Origin: JACPPO01 sp965262505
Lineage (GTDB): Bacteria; Acidobacteriota; Vicinamibacteria; Vicinamibacterales; UBA2999
Length of the DNA stretch: 64,000 nt
Reading direction: 5' to 3'
NCBI GenBank assembly: GCA_965262505.1
Contig: CBDHFM010000009.1
Location: forward strand, 1-64,000
The position numbers and the translations under genes were made by a program. The notes below the pieces were generated by a model, which saw only the letters and a list, made by a program, of their open reading frames with translations, made no database searches and was not told the origin of the DNA. Positions 51,394 to 59,781 of this stretch are shown here, piece after piece; the first letter of the stretch is position 1, and each line of letters begins with the position of its first letter.

Positions 51394-52281
51394 TCACGCG
51401 ACCTTGGGCTGACGGGAACCGGGGCATAGCCCCAGGCTCCCGTCAGCTCCGTCGTCAGTATACGCCTCGGCCGGCGTCCGGTCGTTGAGCGCCGAGTGGG
51501 GCCGGCGCCGGTCGTAGAAGTCCATCCACCCGCCGATGCCGGTCCGGGCCTGGGCGCCGGTCGCGAACTCAGACAGGTAGACGCACTCGTACTTGAGCGA
51601 TCGCCACAGCCGCTCGATGAACACGTTGTCCATCCAGCGGCCCTTGCCGTCCATCGAGATGCGAATGCCCGCCTCCGTGAGCACGTCGGTGAAGTCGACG
51701 CTGGTGAATTGGCTGCCCTGGTCGCTGTTGAAGATCTCCGGAGGGCCATAGTGCTCGAGCGCCGCGTGCAACGCCTCGACGCAGAAGTGCGCATCGAGCG
51801 TGTTGGACAGGCGCCAGGACAGCACCGTGCGACTCGCCCAATCCATCACGGCGACCAGGTACAGAAAGCCCCGCCGCAGGGGAATGTCGGTGACATCCGT
51901 GCACCACACGTGGTTCGGCCGCGTGATCGGCAAATCGCGTAGCAGGGAGGGAGAGATCCGGTGCGCCGGGTGCGGCTGAGACGTCCGGGGCCGCTGGTAG
52001 AGCGCGTGCACCCCCAGCAGTCGCATCAGGCGGCGCACCCGCTTGCGAGAGACCATGTCGCCCTGACGGCGTAGCCAGCGTGTCATCTGGCGCGATCCGT
52101 AGAACGGCGTCTCTAGGAACTGCTCGTCGATCCGCCGCATCAGGCGCAGATTCAGCGGGCTATCGCCTCGGCTCGCGTAGTAGAACGACGACCGCGTGAT
52201 CGACACCAGGCGGCACTGCCGCGTGATGCTGAGCCCCGCGTGCTGTGGGGCACCCATTGCCACCCTCCGGCCGGGGCTCAA
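51394..52281 (-). CDS. IS3-family transposase OrfB
   Basis: 295 residues. An HTH_21 region (YGSRQMTRWLRRQGDMVSRK) is followed by an rve core with Asp in WCTDVTDIPL, Asp in IFNSDQGSQFTS and Glu in NVFIERLWRSLKYE. It begins with TTG overlapping the orfA stop by 4 bases; in this family OrfAB is often made by frameshifting. Confidence 0.92.
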   Translation of the reverse strand: MSPGRRVAMGAPQHAGLSITRQCRLVSITRSSFYYASRGDSPLNLRLMRRIDEQFLETPFYGSRQMTRWLRRQGDMVSRKRVRRLMRLLGVHALYQRPRTSQPHPAHRISPSLLRDLPITRPNHVWCTDVTDIPLRRGFLYLVAVMDWASRTVLSWRLSNTLDAHFCVEALHAALEHYGPPEIFNSDQGSQFTSVDFTDVLTEAGIRISMDGKGRWMDNVFIERLWRSLKYECVYLSEFATGAQARTGIGGWMDFYDRRRPHSALNDRTPAEAYTDDGADGSLGLCPGSRQPKVA

Positions 52282-52562
52282 CGACCGAAGGCCTTCGACA
52301 AAAAATCCCGCTCGATGACGAGTTCTCCGATCTTGGCCCGCAACTCCTTGATCTCGGTCTCCCGAGAGGCCTCCTGCCGCTCGTGGTTCCCCGAGAAGCC
52401 GGCTAGTACCTTCTGTCGAGCCTTCTTCTTCCAGGTGGTAATCAGGTTGGGATGCACATCGTAGCGGGCCGCCAGTTCCGCCATCGTCGCTTCCTCGCGA
52501 AGCGCCTCCACCGCGACCTTCGCCTTCAGCTCAGCCGGATAACGCCGTCTCTTCCGTGGCAT
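52278..52562 (-). CDS. IS3-family OrfA (HTH_Tnp_1)
   Basis: 94 residues: KRRRYPAELKAKVAVEALRE, TMAELAARYDVHPNLITTWK (HTH), then a leucine-zipper-like ETEIKELRAKIGELVIERDF. The ATG at 52562 is chosen by match to OrfA starts. Confidence 0.9.
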   Translation of the reverse strand: MPRKRRRYPAELKAKVAVEALREEATMAELAARYDVHPNLITTWKKKARQKVLAGFSGNHERQEASRETEIKELRAKIGELVIERDFLSKAFGR

Positions 52563-52649
52563 GCCAGACTCCTTCTCCTGGGCCTGGATCCCACCTTCGC
52601 AAGCTGTCCGAATTTCGGGGTCCACCTCTACTTGACAAGACCCGGGCGA

Positions 52650-52940
52650 CTACTGCCGCGGTAGTGGGGGTGGGGGCTCTGGCCGCAAGGGAAGCACGTG
52701 GGCCGGTCTCGTTCCGAGTTGAGCCTCCACCCACGCGTCCCCGGCCCGCACGACGATGACCCCCATCGGCGTGTCCCCGTACATCCCGTGGACACGGAAC
52801 CCGATTTCGTCGCCCGTCAACACGGCGGGTTCCAACAGTGGGACCCATCGCCGGAGCCGCTGCGCCCCGGCCCACTCCGCCACCGCCAGCAGGGACCCAC
52901 ACCACATCGCGATCAGCAGAACGAGTGACCACCTAGACAT
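52650..52940 (-). CDS. Hypothetical small secreted or membrane-anchored protein
   Basis: A 96-residue protein. N-terminal signal/anchor WSLVLLIAMWCGSLLAVAEW, then a compact domain with LTGDEIGFRVHGMYGDTPMG and VIVVRAGDAWVEAQ, and a Pro-rich end. The domain pattern looks genuine but I cannot name the family. It is directly next to the IS3 right end, which may have removed its downstream partner. Confidence 0.55.
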   Translation of the reverse strand: MSRWSLVLLIAMWCGSLLAVAEWAGAQRLRRWVPLLEPAVLTGDEIGFRVHGMYGDTPMGVIVVRAGDAWVEAQLGTRPAHVLPLRPEPPPPLPRQ

Positions 52941-52999
52941 GCCGTCTCCTCCCCTGAAGATAGCCTATTACACATAGGGCCGGAGCTGGACGCGGCGCT

Positions 53000-53250
53000 C
53001 CTGCGAGGACGCGTAGGGTCCACTCCCAAAGCAGGGTCTGAATGAAGCGCTCCGCCTTGCCGTTGGTCCGAGGGGCGTAGGCCCTGGTGCGCAGATGCCG
53101 GAGCCGACGCGCCTCGCACGTGGTACGCCATGCCCGCGAGACATAGCCGCTCCCGGCGGCGCTCATCATGCGCCGCGTGCAGTCCGGTTCGAGCCCCGCC
53201 CAGGCCGTCTGCTCGAACGTGTCGAGGACGGCATCGACCTGCTCGGCGGT
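53000..53250 (-). pseudogene. IS481-family transposase C-terminal remnant
   Basis: GSGYVSRAWRTTCEARRLRH and LRTRAYAPRTNGKAERFIQT, with the catalytic Glu in KAERF, are typical of IS481. The N-terminal HTH and first Asp are missing and the C-terminus diverges after LLWEW. A short piece of the same region also occurs at 20630-20658. Confidence 0.72.
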
Positions 53251-53309
53251 CGTCAGGAGCCCCTGACAGCGGCCGGGCCCGAGCCATGACGAAGGAAAGG
53301 CACATGAAA

Positions 53310-53666
53310 TCAACCACTCCTCAGGCCAGGCATTCTGGGCGCGTGAGGCCGAACGTCCGATAGGTGAGCCACAGATACAGGTCACGGCCGAGTGGCGGCC
53401 GCTTGAGGTTCTTGAGGATGTTCATGTCGAGCGGGACCGGGTTGGTTGCCGTAGGGCAACTTCTCTCGGCCCGTGGCCGTCATGTAGAGCGTGTACGGCC
53501 CATTGCGCCGGACGTACTGAGGACGGTCGCCTAGGTTCGTGTGCGGCCGCGAACAGAGCGCGAGCCGCCGCGCCATGAAGCCCAGGTCAGGATCCGCGTC
53601 GCGCCCCAGAATCACAGGATTTGTGGAAAACTCCGGGGCGGGAGGTCGCGCTGAGCGGCCCGTCAT
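53310..53666 (-). pseudogene. RepA remnant with internal deletion
   Basis: Minus-strand pieces PDLGFMARRLALCSRPHTNL and GREKLPYGNQP are joined directly to PLDMNILKNLKRPPLGRDLY and LWLTYRTFG. Compared with the intact RepA about 130 residues in the middle are gone. Nearby bases (53630-53665) match the region following the intact rep origin at ~16605-16650. Confidence 0.75.
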
Positions 53667-53804
53667 CGGTGCCGACGCTGAGCGGCCCCAAGAGCCGCCT
53701 TTCGGCGTCCGACGGCCCCAGCCACATGGAGCCGACCCGTGTCGCGCCCAACGGGCATCCTCAAGCCCAACATGGGGACGCTGAGGACCGGCGGCGGGAA
53801 GGCT

Positions 53805-54067
53805 ACCTCGATTACCGCCTGCAGCGGTCGCTCGCCACGACCACCGCCGCCGAGAGTCTGCTGAGTCGCACCCGTCACGTGAAGCGCAACGTGAAACGGT
53901 GGCGTGGTGGACAGATGATGCTGCGGTGGGTGGCCACCGGTGTCCTCGAAGCCGTCAAGGGCTTCCGGCGCCTGAAGGGATGCGGCGATATGCCGCGGTT
54001 GGTCAGCGCGCTTCGCGCACTCGACCAACGACTGAGACTCGGTGTCTCAGAGGTGAACGTCGCGTAG
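53805..54067 (+). pseudogene. Transposase C-terminal remnant (IS256-like)
   Basis: The frame LDYRLQRSLATTTAAESLLS, HVKRNVKRWRGGQMMLRWVA and FRRLKGCGDMPRLVSALRAL resembles C-termini of IS256-like transposases. There is no catalytic part upstream. Confidence 0.5.
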
Positions 54068-54600
54068 AATCTCACCCGAGCCGCCGCCGAGTTTCAACAG
54101 CGGTCGGGACATCCCCCAAACTACTGGAAGGTCATGTTTCCTCTAAATCCAGCTTATACTCCCCTTTTCCGGTCAACGGGACCTCAGCGAGAGTAATTCT
54201 GACGCGAACCATCCAGCACGTCATCGTCGTCCTGGCTCGGCACGGTTACGATTGACAGAAATGGGTCGTTTCGTGAGGCTGGGGACGAGAGTTTTCACTA
54301 ATCCGAGTTGTGGTGTCTACACCGGGACCGGGAGCGGCGTTTCCGCGTTCATGCTTCCTCCAAATCAGTCGGCGGCGTTTCTCCGGCTGCGGTCGAGCCC
54401 TCTCTCCGGCTGATACTCACGTCGCCCAATACCAGTCCATGGCCCGACAGTCACGTCGAAACGGTTGTCAGCCAGCACTGCGGGGCACGGTCGTTCTCGG
54501 CACCCCTGTCCTGACTCGGCGACCACAATGGAAATCTCGGATTCTTTCGCCGGTAGAAGCGCCCTAGCGCTTTCATGTGTGCCGATTAGGAGGGCCGATC
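54068..54600. other. No gene recognised; upstream region of the coiled-coil gene
   Basis: GC content drops, and there is no sustained frame with protein-like composition. It probably holds the promoter of the gene at 54601. A GTGTGCCGATTAGG sequence lies just before its ribosome site. Confidence 0.45.
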
Positions 54601-57327
54601 ATGCTCGATGCACTTAAGAATTTGACGGGTGGTAGCCGAACGAAAAAGCAGGCTGCGGATTTCGAGGCCTTGATCCTGGCGGCGAAGGAAGAACAAAGCG
54701 CCCTCAACGCCACACTCGCACAGATTACCCTGCGCGGTTCGAAGGTGGCCCAGGTCGGCAAGACGCTCGAGCAGTTCGACGCGAAGACGGTCGCGACGGG
54801 CCAGAAGGTTACTGACGTCGACAAACGCATCGCCGGCCTCGAGGAACGAACCCGGACATTTGCGGAGATCGATGCGCGCATCCAGGCGCTGCTGGCGATC
54901 GCGGAGCAAGCTCAGCAGAAGGCGGAGGGCTTGGTGGCTCCTGGCAGTGATCTACAGAAGCACCGACAGTCCGTCCAGCACCTCTCGTCGCAGATGCTCC
55001 AGACCCAGGCAGGCATTGATGCCCTCAAGCGAGAGCAGGCCACCCTGGAGGAGGCCCGGACCGCACTGCGCAAGACGCAGGGTGAGGTCAAGAGCACGAT
55101 CGACGCGGCCGCGGTGGTCAAGGCCGAGCTCGATCAGGTCCGCGGTACCGCCGGCCATCTATCGCAGGACTACGCGCGGCTGCGCGACGCGTCCAAAGAA
55201 GTGCGCGAGGATTCCGTCGCGGCCGCGGAGTCGGTCAAGGAACTGGAGCGGAAACTCGGCCCGCTGATGCAGCTCCAGGAGCTGAGCAAGACGACCGAAG
55301 AGAAGCTTGCCGGCCTCAACGCCATGGCCGAGCATGTCTCACAGAAGGCCAAGGCCCTCGAGAGCCAGCGATCGACGGTGGAACGGGCCCTCGTCGAAGC
55401 CAAGCGACTGAACGAAATGGTCTGGAACATGGACGTCCAGATCACCCGGCTGAACGAAGGCGCGAAGGAGGCCCACCGCAGCGAGGAGGCCATCGGCCGC
55501 ATTGAGACACTCGTCCAGCAGACGAATGCCACGGTCGAAGGGGTGACAAAGGCCCGCGACGACATGGCGCGCGAGTCGGCGCGGTTTGAAAAGGATGGGC
55601 GGGCGCTCGTGGATGGCTTGCGCGCGTCCCTTGAACGCGTTGCGCTCGAGAAGAAGGAATTAGGGGCGCTCGACTTGCGGCTGCGCGCACTGCAGGGCGC
55701 GATCAAGGAAGCCGAAGCCAGCATGGAGGCGTTTGGCGTCAAGGAGCGGAATCTCTCCCAGCTCCACCAGAAGGCGGATGTCCTGCACCAGAGCTTCAAG
55801 GGACTCTCTGTGCAGGCAGACGAACTCGCGAAGAAGCAGGCCGGACTCGATCTGCTGCAGGGCCGTCTCGCGCAGGTCGAGGAGCTGGCGAAACGGACGG
55901 CCCTGCAGCAGGAGACGCTGAAGCAGGGGCGACAGGAGCTCGAGACGCTGCGCGGGGACATTTATAAGTTCCACGAGTCCCACGCCCAAGTCGCCCGGCT
56001 TGGCGACAAGCTGGCAGCCGACCGCGACGCGCTCGAAGCCTTCAGCGAGCGGATGACGGCATTCATGCTCCGCACGCCGCAGCTCGACGCCACGCTGAAC
56101 GCGATCAATGAAAAGCTGGCGCTGGCCGATGAGGGGATCCAGCAGACGGCCCGGCTGGGTGAACTGGCCGGTGAGCTGGACACCCAGATGGATCGGCTTT
56201 CAACGCGGACGCAGTTCGTCGACAAGCTGGAGGCCCGGATCGACGGCATGCACACGCTTGCTGCCGAAGTGGACGGGAAGCTGGCGGAGCAGCTCGCCCG
56301 CCGCTCCGAGCTCGACACCCTGAAGAGTCAGTGTGACTCGGTTCTCGCGCGGACCCTCGATGCGGAGCAGAAGATTGAGTCGGTCGAGACGCAGCAGCGA
56401 AAGCTTCTCTCCGTCACCAATCGCGTGTCCATCCTCGAGGCGCGCATCGAGGCGGATCACAGCCGCGTCAAGGAGATCCAGCAAGACGAGGCTGTCCTGC
56501 GCGAGCAGGAGACCCGACTGGCGGAATGTGTCGAAGCAAGCCGCGCGCTGGCCGGCGAGACCAGCGCGCGAATGAAACAGACCCAGGCGCTAAACGACGA
56601 ACTGACGCGTGCCGCCGCCATCAAAGACGAATTGGTTTCAGAACTCGCACGCATTCAGACACACCAGCGCGACGCGGCGGCGCGCGCCGAAACGACCGAG
56701 GATCAGATCAAACGCACCGCAACAATGTACAAGCAGATCGAACAGCGGCAGGGCCAGCTCGCATTCTCGGAAAAGAAGGTCGCGCTCGTCGAAGCGAAGA
56801 TGGCCGAGCTGTCAGACAAAGCCGGCACCCTCGACCAGACGATCAAGGGCATTCTCGAGCGACAGGCGGTGGTGGGGGCCGTCAAGACCGAAGTGGACAG
56901 CGTCCACGAGATCAGCGCGCGCAGCCGGGCGGACCTGCAGTTCGTGACAGATCACCGGGACGAGGTGGCTGCCGTGCGGAGTCAGATCACCGATCTTCTG
57001 ACCACAGCGCGGGAAACCGCGGAGAAGATCGCCGCCATCGAAGGGCGACAGGAGACGGTGGACGAGGTTCAGGCAAAAACGAATCTCATCTCGAACCTGC
57101 TCGAGGACGTGAACGTGAATCTCGAAACACTCGTCGAGCAGAAGTCGATCATCGACAATCTGACTGAGAAAATGGCCAGTGTCGACTTCACCATGCAGGA
57201 GGCGCAGAACACGCTCCAGACGCTGAAGCACGAGCGCGAGCTGGCCGAACGCATGGAGAAGAGCATCAAGCAGCTTCGGACGAAAACCGGAAAGGCCGAC
57301 CTTCCGCATAAATCGGCGACCGCCTAG
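54601..57327 (+). CDS. 908-residue all-coiled-coil protein
   Basis: ATG at 54601 behind TAGGAGGG. After a ~25-residue head (MLDALKNLTGGSRTKKQAAD) almost the whole length is heptad-patterned helix with few Gly or Pro, rich in Ala, Glu, Lys, Gln and Leu. There is no signal peptide, membrane segment, Walker motif or recognisable enzyme domain. The tail is short and basic (KTGKADLPHKSATA). Such architecture fits a cytoskeletal, intermediate-filament-like or scaffold protein; SMC or Rad50 homology is excluded by the lack of ATPase heads. It stands alone on the plus strand, upstream of a convergent GT2 gene. Function unknown. Confidence 0.85.
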   Translation: MLDALKNLTGGSRTKKQAADFEALILAAKEEQSALNATLAQITLRGSKVAQVGKTLEQFDAKTVATGQKVTDVDKRIAGLEERTRTFAEIDARIQALLAIAEQAQQKAEGLVAPGSDLQKHRQSVQHLSSQMLQTQAGIDALKREQATLEEARTALRKTQGEVKSTIDAAAVVKAELDQVRGTAGHLSQDYARLRDASKEVREDSVAAAESVKELERKLGPLMQLQELSKTTEEKLAGLNAMAEHVSQKAKALESQRSTVERALVEAKRLNEMVWNMDVQITRLNEGAKEAHRSEEAIGRIETLVQQTNATVEGVTKARDDMARESARFEKDGRALVDGLRASLERVALEKKELGALDLRLRALQGAIKEAEASMEAFGVKERNLSQLHQKADVLHQSFKGLSVQADELAKKQAGLDLLQGRLAQVEELAKRTALQQETLKQGRQELETLRGDIYKFHESHAQVARLGDKLAADRDALEAFSERMTAFMLRTPQLDATLNAINEKLALADEGIQQTARLGELAGELDTQMDRLSTRTQFVDKLEARIDGMHTLAAEVDGKLAEQLARRSELDTLKSQCDSVLARTLDAEQKIESVETQQRKLLSVTNRVSILEARIEADHSRVKEIQQDEAVLREQETRLAECVEASRALAGETSARMKQTQALNDELTRAAAIKDELVSELARIQTHQRDAAARAETTEDQIKRTATMYKQIEQRQGQLAFSEKKVALVEAKMAELSDKAGTLDQTIKGILERQAVVGAVKTEVDSVHEISARSRADLQFVTDHRDEVAAVRSQITDLLTTARETAEKIAAIEGRQETVDEVQAKTNLISNLLEDVNVNLETLVEQKSIIDNLTEKMASVDFTMQEAQNTLQTLKHERELAERMEKSIKQLRTKTGKADLPHKSATA

Positions 57328-57700
57328 CCTTTTGCCGTCGGTCCGGGGGGCGGCTGATGCGTCCACCCGGCTGACGTAGCGTGTTCGGCTCGAGGATGAT
57401 GTAGGTCGGGAGCCCGATCGCCCCGAACCGTCTGCCGTGAAATCGACCCCCGCCTCACCCGCGTGGTTATGCTTTTTTGTACTTATCGAATTTCTCGAAG
57501 CTGCCCCGCCTTACCCGCTCACGCGGGACTTCGCCGCCACATCGGCCGCCGTCATTCCGGCATCGCTGTCGAATCGCACCCGCGCTCGCTGATCCATCGA
57601 ATAGGCACGCGTCAGTCCTCCTGCATCCGTGCGCGCAGAAATACCACGACCACCCCAGGGTAGTACACGGCCTATTTAAAAAGCGCTCTAATAGGCAACG
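57328..57700. other. No gene recognised
   Basis: Intergenic between convergent genes. Small frames at 57463-57797 are Arg/Ser-rich and lack ribosome sites. Confidence 0.5.
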
Positions 57701-58417
57701 TTACCCCCCAAGATTGAATCTGGTGATGTGCCAAATGGCGGTGACGCCGTCGCGCCAGGTAATTTTTTTCCCATCCTTGTATCCGCGTCCATCGTAGGAG
57801 ACCGGCACTTCGTAGATCTGCCAGTTCCCCTTGGCAACCTTGGCCGTAACTTCAGGTTCGAATCCGAAGCGATTGCTCTTCAGGCAAAACGTCTGCAGGA
57901 CCTCCCGTTTGAACACTTTGTAGCAAGTTTCCATGTCCGTGAGATCAAGGTTTGTGAGCATGTTCGAGTACAAGGTCAGCACTCGATTGCCGACCATGTG
58001 CCAGAAGAACAGCACACGATGCGGTGCCCCAAGAAACCGCGACCCGTACACCACGTCCGCTTTGCCATCAAGGAGCGGTTCGAGGAGTGCCGGGTAGTCT
58101 TTTGGGTGGTACTCGAGATCGGCGTCCTGGACGAGTACGAAATCGCCCGTGGCCTTCTCGAAACCGCGGCGGAGTGCCGCGCCCTTCCCCTGATTATGGG
58201 TGTGGAACACAGCCTCGATGGCCGGGTCGGTTTCGCCTGCCGACCGTATGAGTTCGGTACTCCCATCGGTAGAGCCGTCATCGACCAGCAGGATTTGCTT
58301 ACGATACGGCACCGCTCGGACACGCTCCAAGAGCTGGGGAAGGGTTGCGACTTCGTTGTACACGGGGATAACGATGGTCAACGTCCAATCGCCCGCGGCG
58401 GTGGGATTTTGCATCAC
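57701..58417 (-). CDS. GT2 glycosyltransferase (dolichol-phosphate mannosyltransferase-like)
   Basis: A 238-residue GT-A enzyme: TIVIPVYNEVATLPQLLERV, QILLVDDGSTDGS (nucleotide-sugar Asp), HNQGKGAALRRGFEKATGDF, VLVQDADLEYHPKDYP (DAD metal site) and later NRFGFEPEVTAKVAKGNWQI and VPVSYDGRGYKDGKKI. It has no C-terminal membrane helices, so it is a soluble DPM1-type that makes a polyprenyl-phosphate sugar. It could supply the donor for a GT-C enzyme such as 43832-46300, although it is 11 kb away. Confidence 0.88.
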   Translation of the reverse strand: MMQNPTAAGDWTLTIVIPVYNEVATLPQLLERVRAVPYRKQILLVDDGSTDGSTELIRSAGETDPAIEAVFHTHNQGKGAALRRGFEKATGDFVLVQDADLEYHPKDYPALLEPLLDGKADVVYGSRFLGAPHRVLFFWHMVGNRVLTLYSNMLTNLDLTDMETCYKVFKREVLQTFCLKSNRFGFEPEVTAKVAKGNWQIYEVPVSYDGRGYKDGKKITWRDGVTAIWHITRFNLGG

Positions 58418-58641
58418 CGAAGACCCCCCCCGGTCAAGTCAAGAGTCGGCTTATAGGTTATGTGTTTAGGAGTTTTAGTTTTCCAAAGCGATCCCTGGCT
58501 GCGGAACGCAGGACAGTCACCCCAGGACGCTACACCGAACCGCTCCTCAGCGTGACCGGGAACCCCCGGCGGGACCATCTCCACACCAGACACTCTCATT
58601 GGGTGTTTTTGGGTGTTTCCGTGACGGCGTCTGTTTACCTG

Positions 58642-58956
58642 TCAGAAACGAATTCGGAGGCCACCCGGGTGCCGGTCGTGACGGCGCGACACCTGCGTGA
58701 GATCCCCGGTCTCCACCATCACCTCACAAAGCGCATCGATCCGGTTCATCTCCGCAACGCCGGTCGCCGCGCCCGGCACAGCGATCTCCCTCTCCACATG
58801 GCCAGGGCGCCACTTGGCGACCGTCGTCTTCGTCGTTCGCAGGCGGCGGGCTACCGCCGTGTCCGAGCGCTCGACGCAGGCCAGTACGGTGCGCGCACGA
58901 AAGGTGAGGGCGCGATTGGTTAAGCGGTTTAACTCTGTTCGTTCGCTATCGCACAC
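58642..58956 (-). pseudogene. IS630-family transposase N-terminal remnant
   Basis: ELNRLTNRALTFRARTVLAC then DTAVARRLRTTKTTVAKWRP is the HTH start of IS630-type transposases. After ~60 residues the match fades and no catalytic domain follows. Confidence 0.6.
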
Positions 58957-59166
58957 AACAACTTCGGCTCTGGGCCGTCAGGGGTTTGCCCTCGCCCTGT
59001 TAGATCACACATGGAACCCTTTCTCTTGGAAACTTTGGTTCCAGGGGACTAGCGCAGCCATTGGCCGCTGACACTTCTCATAATCCTAATGATCTGGGCG
59101 ATCTTATACATCGGGGTTTATTCGGGCTAGAAGACTAGTTCGGGCGGCCGCGCCGACCAGCGGCGG

Positions 59167-59328
59167 GTGAATGTTTCAGCCCGTGATCGCTTTATCCTCG
59201 CACGGCTCGAAGCTGGCGAGTCTCCGCGGGCCGTAGCGCGGGCGTTCGGGTTGGCCCTGTCTACGGTGCAAAGCGTTCTCGCTCGGGGGGTGACCGATGA
59301 AGCCAATACAGGTAGTGGTCGTTCGTGA
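59167..59328 (+). CDS. Possible 53-residue HTH protein
   Basis: A GTG start; NVSARDRFILARLEAGESPR and AVARAFGLALSTVQSVLARG form a convincing helix-turn-helix of the recombinase/transposase type. It could be a small regulator or the front of a truncated transposase. No ribosome site is clear. Confidence 0.4.
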   Translation: MNVSARDRFILARLEAGESPRAVARAFGLALSTVQSVLARGVTDEANTGSGRS

Positions 59329-59781
59329 GCTGTTTTGTGAGGCGAAGCCGAGCAACAGCAGAGAAGCGAAGGACCGACGCGGGAGAGCGGACAGCTGTCT
59401 CAACCCGAAGGGGCTCGAGCGTGGTGTGGGTGACATAACTACCAATTATCGGACCCACGCGCTACAGACGGGCCGTTTTTCGGAGTAAATTGACACCTTT
59501 CGCCTGGGCTGGATTGTCACTTACAGGGATTGCCGTCGGCCTAAGTCGTTTTGGCACGGGCGAAAGTAGCGCTTGTAAGGCGCGAGGCTGGCCTGTGAGG
59601 CCATCGGGGGGGGAGACCTGAGTATGGGCCGTCTCGAGATCGGCGCTCCTGAGCGAATAATTGTTGAACTATATAACTATTGTTACCATGAAAGAGCCAA
59701 CCCCTGATCGCCCAGCCGCGACAGGAGCACATTCCACACCCACCGGGCGCTGAGGCCGTCCCGTGGGCAAGGAGGGAGCGC
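59329..59781. other. No gene recognised
   Basis: Spurious ORFs on both strands. An AT-rich patch at 59655-59690 contains AATAATTGTTGAAC, weakly like the IS21 end. The ardC promoter should lie in the last ~100 bases. Confidence 0.45.

Larger units (their letters stand above)
51320..52637 (-). mobile_element. IS3-family insertion sequence
   Basis: It has orfA and orfB with an overlapping TTGA junction, and imperfect inverted ends at 51320-51356 and 52605-52637 that share GGACCCC and TTCGGACAG. About 1.3 kb, normal for IS3. It appears complete, lying just after the small barrel gene. Confidence 0.85.

Noticed and set aside
59176..59458. Minus-strand frames with RRSFASLLLLGFASQNSS
   Set aside because: Low-complexity Ser/Leu/Arg reading opposite DNA with a better HTH frame. 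No ribosome site or family.
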